From Chloroflexota bacterium (GTDB taxonomy: Bacteria; Chloroflexota; Dehalococcoidia; DSGV01), in contig JAJYLG010000011.1 in the NCBI GenBank assembly GCA_021787985.1, forward strand, positions 1 to 59,642: a stretch of 59,642 bases of DNA. The letters run 5' to 3'. The notes beneath the pieces are model-generated. The model was not told the origin of the DNA. It did not search any database and saw only the letters and a list, made by a program, of their open reading frames with translations. A program made the position numbers and the translations under genes. How positions within the stretch are numbered: position 1 is the stretch's first letter; the number at the start of each line of letters is the position of its first letter. This document shows, in pieces, positions 43,140 through 50,835 of this stretch.

Positions 43140-43820
43140 TCAGGCCTGCTCGTGGACGCCGGCCGCTTCCACCGGCAGGCCTTCGGCGCGCCACTCGGGC
43201 ACGCCGTCGGAGAGGCGGCGAGCGGGGTAGCCGTGCGTACGCAGGAGGTCGACCGCCTGCTTGGCGAGCACGCAGTACGGACCGCGGCAGTAGGCCACCA
43301 CCTCGCGGTCGGGTGGGATCTCCGCCAGCCGCTGCTCGAGCTCGCCCAGGGGGATGGACCGGGCACTGGGGAGGTGGCCGGCGTCGAACTCGTCGCCGGG
43401 GCGCACGTCCAGCAGCAGGATGCTCCCCTCTCTCGCGCGCGCCAGGAGCGCCTCGCGGTCGAGCGGCTCGAGCGCGGGCGGGTCGCCGAAGTAGGCGTGC
43501 GCGGCCTCGCGCAGCTCGGGCAGCCGCCGCTCGGCGAGCCCGCGCAGGTCGGCGACGAGCCGCGAGACGGCCGGGTCGGCGATGCGGTAGTAGATGCGCC
43601 GACCGGACCGTCGTGCTGCCACCAGCCGGGCCTCTCGCAGGACCTGGAGGTGGGCGCTGGCGTTGGCCACGGACTGGGCGGACCTGCGCGCCAGCGTCTG
43701 GACGGAGCGTTCGCCCTGGGCGAGCAGGTCGAGCAGCTCGATCCGTTTCGGGCTGGCGACGGCCTGGGCGACGCGGGCGAACTGCTCGTAGAAGGTATCC
43801 TTGGCGTCGCGCGGGTCCAT
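43140..43820 (-). CDS. ArsR-family HTH fused to a rhodanese domain
   Basis: 226 aa from ATG 43820. Residues ~1-95 are an ArsR/SmtB winged helix (SPKRIELLDLLAQGERSVQTLA, SVANASAHLQVL, GRRIYYRI). Residues ~115-226 are a rhodanese domain with active-site loop AYCRGPYCVLA, where Cys is the persulfide carrier. A fused sensor-transferase that could report persulfide or cyanide-type sulfur stress and control its own DsrE partner; this is inference from domain content. Confidence 0.87.
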   Translation of the reverse strand: MDPRDAKDTFYEQFARVAQAVASPKRIELLDLLAQGERSVQTLARRSAQSVANASAHLQVLREARLVAARRSGRRIYYRIADPAVSRLVADLRGLAERRLPELREAAHAYFGDPPALEPLDREALLARAREGSILLLDVRPGDEFDAGHLPSARSIPLGELEQRLAEIPPDREVVAYCRGPYCVLAKQAVDLLRTHGYPARRLSDGVPEWRAEGLPVEAAGVHEQA

Positions 43821-43878
43821 CGGCGTATCCTCGCACGATTGTTTGAGTATTAGTCTGCCGCGTGCTGGCCGTCGGCAC

Positions 43879-44114
43879 AAGCGAGCGCGACCCGGAATCC
43901 AGCGATGATCGCTGGCCGCTGGGCGCTGGATTCCCGCCCCGGCCTTCGCGGGGGCAGGCCGCGCGGGAATGACGAGAGAGCGCGGGAATGACGACGACGC
44001 CTGGCGGGCGCGCGGAGATGGGGACCTGGCGGCCCCTGGATTCCCGCCCCGGCCTTCGGGGGGCAGGACTCTTCGCGGGAATGACGAAGGGCGAGCGCGA
44101 GCCGGAATCCGGGG
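43879..44114. repeat. Array of GGATTCCCGCC/GGCGGGAATGAC repeats (family B)
   Basis: Built from ATTCCCGC(CTTC)GCGGGAAT-type hairpins with GACGAAGGGCGAGCGCGAGC between them. It also contains the longer unit CCTGGCGGGCGCGCGGAGAT...GGACCTGG. The same composite unit recurs at 51.28-51.44 kb and 53.29-53.38 kb, and shorter copies are at 44.99 and 46.30 kb. No gene lies in this 339-bp gap. Similar GGATTCCCGC elements are interspersed repeats in many bacteria; mobility is not shown. Confidence 0.75.
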
Positions 44115-44159
44115 GTGGGGAGCGGGGCGCTCCCGCTGCTGAGCAGGCTGCGTCGCGGG

Positions 44160-44513
44160 CTACGTGAGCTTCGCACGAAGACCGAGAAACAGGGCCAGAC
44201 CGTCGTCCAGCGCGTCAATCTCGCTGGTGGAGACCACGCCGAAGGCACGGCGGATGCGTCGCTTGTCAACCGAGCGCAGATGGTCGATGAGCGCGTAGGA
44301 TGTCTTGGCAAGTCCGCTGCGGCCTGGCTGGAACATGGGATAGAGCGCGCCTTCGCCAGGCGTCCCGGTCATGGGCACGATGGCGACCAGAGGAAAGCGC
44401 TGGTCGGCGATCACATCCGGATCGCTCACGACGATGCACGGGCGGACGCCGCGCTGCTCATGGCCAATCGTGGGGTCGAGCTCCAGGAGAACGACCGCGC
44501 CACGCTCGAGCAT
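44160..44513 (-). CDS. MazF/PemK-type mRNA interferase toxin
   Basis: 117 aa. Start ATG 44513 overlaps the antitoxin stop (TGATG). PemK/MazF fold: MLERGAVVLLELDPTIGHEQRGVRPCIVVSDP, VAIVPMTGTPG. MazF enzymes cut RNA at specific sequences, blocking translation; the antitoxin neutralises them. The toxin follows the antitoxin gene in the standard order. The cleavage sequence cannot be predicted. Confidence 0.85.
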   Translation of the reverse strand: MLERGAVVLLELDPTIGHEQRGVRPCIVVSDPDVIADQRFPLVAIVPMTGTPGEGALYPMFQPGRSGLAKTSYALIDHLRSVDKRRIRRAFGVVSTSEIDALDDGLALFLGLRAKLT

Positions 44514-44821
44514 CAATGCCTGACCCGTGTCCACCCTTCGCCAGGTTCCCAGCGGACTTCGGTGCCCGCCCGGAGGTCGACCAGACCGGCGGCATCTTCT
44601 TCCGGCAGGGAGGACGCCCATTCCTCGAAGCCGGCCTCGGCCAGGTCGGCGGTCTCTGGGTGCGGGCTTCGGAGGGAACGCTGGAGCAGCTCGCACCGAC
44701 GCCGCTCGAGCTCGTGCCGGGCTGCGTCCTGGATGAACCTGCTCCGGTTCTTCTCGAGTCGGTCGATGTCCCGGACCAGGTCAGTGGGCAAGGTGATGGT
44801 CACGCGCGCATTCGTCGGCAC
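44513..44821 (-). CDS. Ribbon-helix-helix antitoxin, MazE-like
   Basis: 102 aa from GTG 44821 (GGAGG just upstream). N-terminal RHH: VPTNARVTITLPTDLVRDIDRLEKNRSRFIQDAARHEL, then an acidic C-terminal tail (DLAEAGFEEWASSLPEEDAAG) that would contact the toxin. Overlaps the mazF gene by the TGATG arrangement. The palindrome at 44833-44856 is a good autoregulatory operator. Confidence 0.82.
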   Translation of the reverse strand: MPTNARVTITLPTDLVRDIDRLEKNRSRFIQDAARHELERRRCELLQRSLRSPHPETADLAEAGFEEWASSLPEEDAAGLVDLRAGTEVRWEPGEGWTRVRH

Positions 44822-44832
44822 CGGTAGCCTCC

Positions 44833-44856
44833 GTATGATCACACTATGAATCATAC
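44833..44856. promoter_or_regulatory. Operator of the mazEF-like pair
   Basis: GTATGAT (44833-44839) and ATCATAC (44850-44856) form a 7-bp inverted repeat, 10-bp spacer. On the minus strand it includes TATGAT, a good -10 hexamer; the antitoxin start is ~15-20 nt downstream. RHH antitoxins usually bind such palindromes to repress their own promoter. Confidence 0.65.
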
Positions 44857-44905
44857 TTACTGCCTCGCGCTACGGTTCTCCCCTGCTGGGAAACCCGGCG
44901 CGTGG

Positions 44906-45002
44906 CTGCTGTCGGCGCCGCTCACCCCGTCCCTCTCTTCCTCCGGGCGCTTTCAGATGCGGCGGTCGCGTAGGGCGGGTTGCTGGCTGCTGGATTCCCG
45001 CC
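44906..45002. repeat. 97-bp direct repeat, left copy (R1)
   Basis: CTGCTGTCGGCGCCGCTCAC begins a unit that recurs at 46221-46317 with about 6-7 mismatches and no gap that I can see. The two copies flank the CopG-PIN toxin-antitoxin genes and the PH-domain fragment. Each merges into a family B hairpin at its right end. Confidence 0.72.
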
Positions 45003-45052
45003 CCCGCCTTCGCGGGAATGACGAAGGGCGAGCGCGAGCCGGAATCCGGGGC

Positions 45053-45244
45053 GTGACCGTCGAGCGCGACGGGCTGCTGGCCACCCTCTGCGGCTACGGC
45101 ACCATCGCCTGCCAGACCGCCGGCACCGCGCGCGAGCTCGTCTTCCGCGAGGTGCCCCACCCCGAGCGGCTCGCCGCCGCCATCGAGCACGCCATCAGCG
45201 ACACCGAGAGCGCCGCCAGTCTCGCCGGGGGTGGCCTGCGCTGA
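45053..45244 (+). pseudogene. C-terminal fragment of a bacterial PH (YdbS/YdbT-like) domain protein
   Basis: From GTG 45053 the frame reads VTVERDGLLATLCGYGTIACQT then AGTARELVFREVPHPERLAAAIEHA. This is the last strand-turn-helix of a bacterial PH domain (pattern v-v--g-l---G-i-i-T-g-----f--V--P------i). The upstream part of the gene is replaced by a family B repeat element ending near 45048, so the gene is broken. The preserved frame to the stop suggests a recent break. Confidence 0.5.
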
Positions 45245-45337
45245 CCGACCGACCACCGGATAACTGAGAAGGGACGCCCGCCCTGCTGCGGCCGGGCATC
45301 AAGCCGCCGATGATCTCCACGGCGGCCTGCAGAGACC

Positions 45338-45361
45338 GACGTCTTGACGTCACGACGTCAC
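45338..45361. promoter_or_regulatory. Three GACGTC boxes at 8-bp steps upstream of copG
   Basis: GACGTC occurs at 45338, 45346 and 45354, giving GACGTCTT-GACGTCAC-GACGTCAC: three palindromic hexamers with an exact 8-bp period, ending 18 bp before the antitoxin ATG. TTGACG within it may double as a -35. RHH antitoxins often bind tandem repeats cooperatively; the phasing fits such a site. Confidence 0.72.
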
Positions 45362-45378
45362 AGTGGGACCATGGGGAC

Positions 45379-45663
45379 ATGGCGAAACAGAAGACCACCG
45401 TCTACCTCGATCCTGACGTGCTCACGGCGACGAAGGCCGCGGCGCTGACGTCCAACCGCACCGAGAGCGCCGTCGTCGAGGACGCCCTCCGGTCGTACCT
45501 CCGCGGCCGCCGGGCCGAGGCGGTGAAGAACGAGCTGCAGGACCTGTTCGACCGCGTCGCCAAGACGAGCGATCTCGACGAAGACGCCGCGCTTGCCATG
45601 GCGGTGCGCGAAGTGCATGCGGTCCGGCGGGAGCGCCGCAGGTCCGCGACGCGAGGTGCCTGA
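45379..45663 (+). CDS. CopG/RHH antitoxin
   Basis: 94 aa from ATG 45379. RHH N-terminus MAKQKTTVYLDPDVLTATKAAALTSNRTESAVVEDALRSYL, then a basic/acidic tail with LDEDAALAMAVREVHAVRRERRR. Antitoxin of the PIN toxin gene that overlaps its stop. Autoregulation through the GACGTC array directly upstream is expected. Confidence 0.85.
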   Translation: MAKQKTTVYLDPDVLTATKAAALTSNRTESAVVEDALRSYLRGRRAEAVKNELQDLFDRVAKTSDLDEDAALAMAVREVHAVRRERRRSATRGA

Positions 45664-46084
45664 GCAGCTCCGCGTCCTTGCAGACACCAACGTCTTCGTC
45701 GCGGCGGTCACGTCCAGGGAGGGAGTCTCCGCACGGCTGCTGATCGCCGCACGAGCTGGCCGATGCCGGCTGATCGTCTCGCCGAAGCTCCTTGAGGAGC
45801 TGGAGACGGTGCTCGCGAGGGCGAAGTTCCGCCGGTATGTCAGCGCTGAGGACGCTCGCCGGTACGTGGCGATGGTGCGCGAGCTTGCCGAGGTCGTGAG
45901 CGACCCGCCCGTCTCTGCCGCGCGGCTCACGCCGGACCCCGACGACGACTACCTCATCGCGCTGGCGCGCGCCGCCGCCGCGGACGTCCTCGTGTCGGGA
46001 GACGGGCATTTGACCGGCCTGGAGCATCCCAGCCCCGTCGTGAAAACGCCGCGCGAGCTCCTCGCTCAGATCGGCGATGCGTGA
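45656..46084 (+). CDS. PIN-domain toxin (VapC-like ribonuclease)
   Basis: 142 aa from GTG 45656, overlapping the antitoxin stop. PIN fold: LADTNVFVAAV (Asp10), SPKLLEELETVLAR (Glu), TPDPDDDYLIALARAAAADVLVSGDGHLTGL (the two C-terminal acidic sites). These coordinate Mg2+/Mn2+ for RNA cleavage, often tRNA or rRNA in VapC. With the RHH antitoxin it forms a VapBC-like pair; both are bracketed by the 97-bp direct repeats. Confidence 0.85.
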   Translation: MPEQLRVLADTNVFVAAVTSREGVSARLLIAARAGRCRLIVSPKLLEELETVLARAKFRRYVSAEDARRYVAMVRELAEVVSDPPVSAARLTPDPDDDYLIALARAAAADVLVSGDGHLTGLEHPSPVVKTPRELLAQIGDA

Positions 46085-46931
46085 TCGGCGGGGGCTCCCC
46101 GAAGAGGAAGGACGCTGCGCCGTGCTGTCGATGGCCTGCCAGGGGCGGCCCCCGAGCCCACCGTTGCCTGGAACATAGTCATCCATTTCAGCCAGGGGGA
46201 GGCCCTGGCTGCTGACCGCCCTGCTGTCGGCGCCGCTCACCTCGTCCCGCTCTTCCTCCGGGCGCTTTCAGATGCGGCGGTCGCGTAGGGCGGGTGGCTG
46301 GCTGTTGGGTTCCCGCCTTCACGGGTGCAGGCCGCGCGGGAATGACGAGGAGGCGAGGTCCGGCCGGGCCGGGACCTCGCCGTTCCCGCGGTGGGAGGAG
46401 TGGTACAGGCTTCAGCCTGCAGGGACAGTGGCGAGTCGCCATGGGGGCATCAAGGTCGCGTCAATTCTGGCTGGCGGAATATGTTTGGCCGCCTATAGTG
46501 CTTGACAAGCGAAGCATGGCGATGGACAAGGAGGGTGGAGTAGGACGAGGGCAGTGAGTGCGCCGCTCCACGGGAGTCCGCCGGCCGGCGGCTTGACGTG
46601 GGGCCAGTGGATCATGGGGAGGTGCAGCGTGTCCCGTCACACCGCCGCATCGGACAGGGCCGCGCTCTGTTCTCTCTGTCTCTCTCGCCCTGCTGGTCGC
46701 CCTGGGCACAGGGGCGGGCCTGTCCGCGGCAGGCAGGCGGCGCGATTGGGGGTGATCGCCTGCCCGTACTGGTAGCTGTGTGAGTGCTCCACGGGTCGGC
46801 AGGCGAAAGGCCGCGTGAGGCACGGTCGTCTGTTGGCAGCATCACGACACGATCCGTCGCCGATGCGTGGTGCGATCCAGGGCCGAGGGGTGTGAGCCAG
46901 GGGGCTCCACCGGCGAAGGAGGGTTGTAGAG
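46085..46931. other. Intergenic stretch of 847 bp with repeats and no certain gene
   Basis: It holds R2, a family B copy (46305-46350) and a family A-like palindrome (46401-46421). Around 46667-46744 one frame gives a signal-peptide-like hydrophobic run (SVLSVSLALLVALGTGAGLSAA) that has no start codon in frame and ends at TGA. It may be a decayed export signal. No riboswitch or RNA gene could be recognised. Confidence 0.4.
46221..46317. repeat. 97-bp direct repeat, right copy (R2)
   Basis: Same orientation as R1 at 44906-45002. The first ~80 bp (to TAGGGCGGGT) differ at two positions that I can see. The following ~17 bp differ more (GGCTGGCTGTTGGG versus TGCTGGCTGCTGGA) and lead into a family B hairpin. 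It lies immediately downstream of the PIN toxin gene. Confidence 0.72.
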
Positions 46932-47031
46932 GTGGATTTGCAGTCGTTCATCCCATTTGGCAAGCGCGCGCTGGTCTGGTGGCGGCTCACGGCCGTGGCG
47001 ACACTCGCCGCGGCCGGACCTGCTGCTGGGC
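46932..47031 (+). other. Out-of-frame signal peptide ahead of the beta-helix protein
   Basis: From GTG 46932 (AGGAGGGTTG upstream) the frame gives MDLQSFIPFGKRALVWWRLT then AVATLAAAGPAAG, a convincing signal peptide. It is in a different frame from the large downstream reading frame. Between 47010 and 47030 a single-base shift would join it to the mature sequence (DLLLGASGPRVAAVATHTW...). Frameshift, phase-variable site or sequencing error. Confidence 0.5.
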
Positions 47032-49482
47032 GCGTCCGGCCCGCGCGTCGCGGCGGTCGCGACACACACGTGGTACGTCGCGCCCAGCGGCACCGGAGGA
47101 GGCTCGTGCAGCACGCCTGACTTCAAAACCATCCAGGAGGCCGTCAACGTCGCCGCCACGGGCGACACTGTCCAGGTCTGCCCGGGGACGTACAACGAGC
47201 ACGTTGCCATCGCCACGCCCGTCGCCCTGGAGGCGGCATCCGGGCCCAACGTAACCACGATTCAGGGATATGTCACCATCACGAGCTCAGACACCACGGT
47301 GGCTGGCTTCACGATTACGAACCCTGGCGAAACAACGAGCCATTACGCCTACGGGATCTACTTGCCTGCCGGTGGGTCAGTGCAGAACAACGTGCTGATT
47401 ACAGGCAACGTGATCGCCAGCATAGGGACCAGCGGCCCGATCGCCGGGTACAACAAGGGAATCGGGGTCCAGCAAGGCACGAATATCAGCATTATCGACA
47501 ACACGATCACCAATGTGTCTGCCATGTCTGTCGGGACGTCGCATCACTCGGCAATGGGCATTGCTATCGGCGACGGATCCGACGCCACCAAGGACTACAT
47601 TACGATTGAAGGCAACGACATCGGCAACATTACCTACCCTCCGCCCTACGAGTGGAACAGCAGTTTCAAGTCCGGGGGCGCATACGGGATTGTCGTCAGC
47701 AGGGCGTCGGACCACGTCGTCGTCAAGAACAACACGATTCACGATCTCGAGGGCTTGTGGGCGCACGGGATCGGCCTAGAAAGCGATACGCCCGGGGCGG
47801 TGGTTGAGGGCAACACTATCAGGGACCTGATCGATCATAAGACGCCGTCGGACGCGGTGGCAGTCCAGATTGAGTCGCCGAATGCGTCCGCGGGTACCAT
47901 CAGCGTGCATTCCAACGGCTTCTCGGACGTGAGCGTGGGCGTGGACAACACGACGAGCACATCGGTTAACGCCACCAACAACTGGTGGGGCAGCCCCAGC
48001 GGGCCGACGACCAGCGCCAACCCCGGCGGCACGGGCGACGCGGTCAGCGACAACGTCAACTTCAACCCCTGGTGTGCCGACTCGGCGTGCACGACGAGCT
48101 CGACGCTCTCCAGCGGCTCGGGCAGCAACCCGAGCGCCTCGGTCGGCGGCAGCGGAGCGGGCACGCCGGGCAGCGTGAGCGCTTCGGCCAGCGGCGGCGG
48201 CACCGTGACGGTGGCCGAGTACGGCGCCAACCCCGCGCCCACGCCCCCACCCAGCGGCACCGGCGGGTACTTCGACGTCCACCTGTCCGCCGGGAACACG
48301 TTCACCAGCGTGACCGTCGTCGACTGCGACCTCCAGGGCGGCTTGACGGTCTACTGGTGGAACGGCTCGGCCTGGGTCGAGGCCTCGAACCAGAGCTACG
48401 ACCCCATGACGCACTGCGTCACCATCACCATCACCGCATCAACCACGCCCAGCCTGAGCGACCTGACCGGCACCTACTTCGCCGTCACCGGCCCGCCCAC
48501 GCTGGCGCTGGTCAAGCAAGCCCCGCGGCAGGCCCCGCCCGGCAGCACCTTCACCTACCGGCTGACCGTGCTCAACTACGGCGGCGGCTCACCCGCGACC
48601 ACGGTGCAGGACCCGCTCGACTCGCGGCTGACGCTGCTGGCGGTCAGCGGCAGCGGCGCGGCGGCGGGTTGCACGGCCCTGCCCTGCACCTTCAGCCTCG
48701 GCGCGCACGCGCAGGCCAGCCTCGTGCTGACGGTTCAGGTGGACGCGGGAGTCTGTGGCGTCGTGAGCAACACGGCCCAGGTGCTGGCGCCCGGCGTGCC
48801 CCCCGCCCAGTCCAACACGGCGGTCACCCTGCTCGCCTACTGCCCGCCGCCGGCACGCACACCCACGCCCAGCCCAACGCCGTCGCCCACGCCGTCACCG
48901 ACACCGACGCCCGTGCCGCTGACCCGGGTGGAGCGCGACCAGACCGGCGGGTGCATCCCCAGCCACCCGGACACGGAGACCGCGTGCAGCCCCGTCCGGC
49001 TGGCGTTCTGGAACAACACCGACAACGCCCTCGCCGGCCTGCTGCGCTTCTTCGGCATCGCCAACCCGACGGAGCAGGATGTGCTGGCGGCCTACATCCG
49101 CATCCACGTGCAGGCGGGCGACCTCAAGGTCATCGCGCAGCTCAGCCAGGCGCTGGGCTGGCCGGCGGTGCGGACGACGGCCGTGGGCCTCTCGAGCGAC
49201 CCGGCGCAGGAGTACGTGGAGGTCGAGAACGTGGGCGGCGCCGGCACGAACCTCACCGGGCTGGAGTTGCAGTCCATCGGGGACCAGTTCATGCTTAGCG
49301 GCACGCTCGCGGCGGGCGCCTCGTGCCGCGTCTACACGCAGCCGGCAGGGCAGAGCGATGCCTGCGCGGGGAGTTGGGCGGTGGCGAGCTCGGCCAGCAT
49401 CTGGCCGGCGACCGGCGGCTGGGTGGTGCTCTACTACCAGCCGCTCCATCTGGAGGCCGACCGCTGGTACTATCGTCCATGA
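46957..49482 (+). CDS. Secreted right-handed beta-helix protein with DUF11 and lamin-tail domains
   Basis: 841 aa (TTG as annotated; the true start is probably 46932 with a frameshift, see previous entry). Residues ~30-340: parallel beta-helix with repeated Asn/Gly turns (IQEAVNVAATGDTVQVCPGT, NNVLITGNVIASIGTSG, IEGNDIGNIT). Next: a Ser/Gly-rich linker, then a domain of the TDxxVVDCDLQGG type, then DUF11 (ATTVQDPLDSRLTLLAVSG). A Pro-Thr stalk (PTPSPTPSPTPSPTPTP) is followed by a cell-surface tail with LTD-like text (EYVEVENVGGAGTNLTGLEL; SCRVYTQPAGQSDACAGSW). Likely carbohydrate-binding or adhesive surface protein; enzymatic residues were not identified. Confidence 0.72.
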   Translation: MASARWSGGGSRPWRHSPRPDLLLGASGPRVAAVATHTWYVAPSGTGGGSCSTPDFKTIQEAVNVAATGDTVQVCPGTYNEHVAIATPVALEAASGPNVTTIQGYVTITSSDTTVAGFTITNPGETTSHYAYGIYLPAGGSVQNNVLITGNVIASIGTSGPIAGYNKGIGVQQGTNISIIDNTITNVSAMSVGTSHHSAMGIAIGDGSDATKDYITIEGNDIGNITYPPPYEWNSSFKSGGAYGIVVSRASDHVVVKNNTIHDLEGLWAHGIGLESDTPGAVVEGNTIRDLIDHKTPSDAVAVQIESPNASAGTISVHSNGFSDVSVGVDNTTSTSVNATNNWWGSPSGPTTSANPGGTGDAVSDNVNFNPWCADSACTTSSTLSSGSGSNPSASVGGSGAGTPGSVSASASGGGTVTVAEYGANPAPTPPPSGTGGYFDVHLSAGNTFTSVTVVDCDLQGGLTVYWWNGSAWVEASNQSYDPMTHCVTITITASTTPSLSDLTGTYFAVTGPPTLALVKQAPRQAPPGSTFTYRLTVLNYGGGSPATTVQDPLDSRLTLLAVSGSGAAAGCTALPCTFSLGAHAQASLVLTVQVDAGVCGVVSNTAQVLAPGVPPAQSNTAVTLLAYCPPPARTPTPSPTPSPTPSPTPTPVPLTRVERDQTGGCIPSHPDTETACSPVRLAFWNNTDNALAGLLRFFGIANPTEQDVLAAYIRIHVQAGDLKVIAQLSQALGWPAVRTTAVGLSSDPAQEYVEVENVGGAGTNLTGLELQSIGDQFMLSGTLAAGASCRVYTQPAGQSDACAGSWAVASSASIWPATGGWVVLYYQPLHLEADRWYYRP

Positions 49483-49574
49483 GCTGAGCCGTCCAACCAG
49501 GGGGAGCGCGGCGCCCGTCCGCAGGGCAGCGGGAGATGGACGCCGCGCTCCCATCGCTCCGAACGGAGCACGAC

Positions 49575-50102
49575 ATGAAACGATGTCCGCCACGCTGGGA
49601 GTTGCGTGAGAAGGTCCGGCGTGGGTACCAGGTCGCCCCGAAGCACGGACTTGTGCCCAGTACCGACCGGCACGAGGATAGCGCCCAGATGGAACACCTC
49701 TGCGTGGCGTTGGGGACGGCCGCCTCCCTACGGATGGCCCCGCCGTCGAGAGCGCCCTCCACCAGGTCGCGACGAGCGCGCCAGGCGCGGCTGGCACAAG
49801 GAGAGCTCGTCTGCCTGCTGGATCTGCTGGCTCGGGGCCTCGGTCCCAGCCTGGCGCCCCCGCGCGACGGCCAGCAGCCGCCGGTGATTACCGCCGGCGC
49901 TCGCGGCGCCACGGTCGTCGTGCCCGGGCGCGCCATCGACCGGCTGCAGAAGGCGTTGGGAGAGGAGGCCGGGGCCTTGGCACAGGCGCTGCGTGAGACG
50001 GCGACGCGCGCGCAAGCGGGCCTGTGGGAGCTGACCGAGGGCGACGTCCAACTCCTGCGCGAGCTGCGCGACGCCCTCATCGCCATACGGCGAAGCTACT
50101 GA
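49575..50102 (+). CDS. Hypothetical protein, mostly helical
   Basis: 175 aa from ATG 49575 (GGAG 6 nt upstream). No family recognised. The C-terminal half is helix-like with Arg/Leu/Glu repeats (ALGEEAGALAQALRETATRAQ, LRELRDALIAIRRSY). GC-rich and codon use resembles neighbours. It may be a real small gene, but the N-terminal 60 residues are weak. It precedes the MarR gene by 96 bp. Confidence 0.4.
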   Translation: MKRCPPRWELREKVRRGYQVAPKHGLVPSTDRHEDSAQMEHLCVALGTAASLRMAPPSRAPSTRSRRARQARLAQGELVCLLDLLARGLGPSLAPPRDGQQPPVITAGARGATVVVPGRAIDRLQKALGEEAGALAQALRETATRAQAGLWELTEGDVQLLRELRDALIAIRRSY

Positions 50103-50198
50103 GCGTGTGGCCAGAGCGGCCCGCTGCAGCCGCTTGCTCGACGGCCGCAGCAGCGCCAGGACCGTTGGTGCGTGGAGACGAACGGAGGACATACCACA

Positions 50199-50612
50199 GT
50201 GCTCGTTGACCTTTGCGGTCAGACGGTGTTCACGGTTCAGCCCTACCTGCTGGAGGACTGGTACCAGCGCGGACTCTCGCTGCAGCAACTCCGGCTGCTG
50301 TACGTGCTGCGTGATGCCAGCCCGCTGACGGCCAGCGAGCTGGCGCGGCGGCTGGGCGTGACGCCCTCGACGCTGACCGGTCTGCTGGACCGTCTGGAGC
50401 GTGAGGGTTACGTAGGGCGGACCCGGGATACGGCCGACCGGCGGCAGGTATTCCCGGCGCTCACGGACCCGGGCCGCCAGGTCATCGCGGGGCTCGGCCA
50501 GGCGGCCCAGGATTACTTCCAGCGCGCGGTCGAGGCGCTGGGCGAGCAACAGGCCGAGCCCGTCGATGAGGCGTTCCAAGCCTGGCAGAAGGCGCTGGAG
50601 GCGGCTCGCTGA
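50199..50612 (+). CDS. MarR-family transcriptional regulator
   Basis: 137 aa from GTG 50199 (GGAGGA 10 nt upstream); GTG 50172 is the alternative. Winged helix: SLQQLRLLYVLRDASPLTASELARRLGVTPSTLTGLLDRLEREGYV, then a wing with TRDTADRRQVFPALTDPGR. MarR dimers usually repress adjacent genes and respond to phenolics or oxidants. The target is not clear, as the neighbours are repeat-rich. Confidence 0.87.
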   Translation: MLVDLCGQTVFTVQPYLLEDWYQRGLSLQQLRLLYVLRDASPLTASELARRLGVTPSTLTGLLDRLEREGYVGRTRDTADRRQVFPALTDPGRQVIAGLGQAAQDYFQRAVEALGEQQAEPVDEAFQAWQKALEAAR

Positions 50613-50757
50613 GCCCTGGCCGAGGATGCCACCGGGCCGCCGAGCCGGGCCAGGGCCTGTGGCAGCACATCACGTAGGCCGAACTGCTTGCGGTCGGTGC
50701 CGCACAGCCGAAGATGCCCTGCACCGCCAGCGTATGCCGGTCCTCAACCGAGACCCC

Positions 50758-50832
50758 TCAGGAGCCGAGGCGAGCCTCGAGGGCCTCGCGGGCTAGCTGC
50801 GAGACCGTTTTGCCCTCGTCGGCCGCGACCCG
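50758..50832 (-). pseudogene. C-terminal stub of an RHH antitoxin
   Basis: The minus-strand frame ends RVAADEGKTVSQLAREALEA-RLGS then TGA. This resembles the second helix and tail of CopG-like antitoxins (R-A-x-x-x-G-x-S-x-S-x-L-A-R-E-A-L). The rest of the gene is absent; the next recognisable text, on the plus strand from 50836, is a lamin-tail fragment. Confidence 0.4.
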
Positions 50833-50835
50833 AGC

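Noticed and set aside
46391-46931. Possible cyclic-di-GMP or other riboswitch ahead of the surface protein
   Set aside because: I could not recognise any conserved core or the pairing needed; only repeats and a decayed signal-like run.
50613-50757. Minus-strand peptide (GTDRKQFGLRDVLPQALARL) possibly from a broken gene
   Set aside because: Too short for a family call and no other fragment of the gene nearby.
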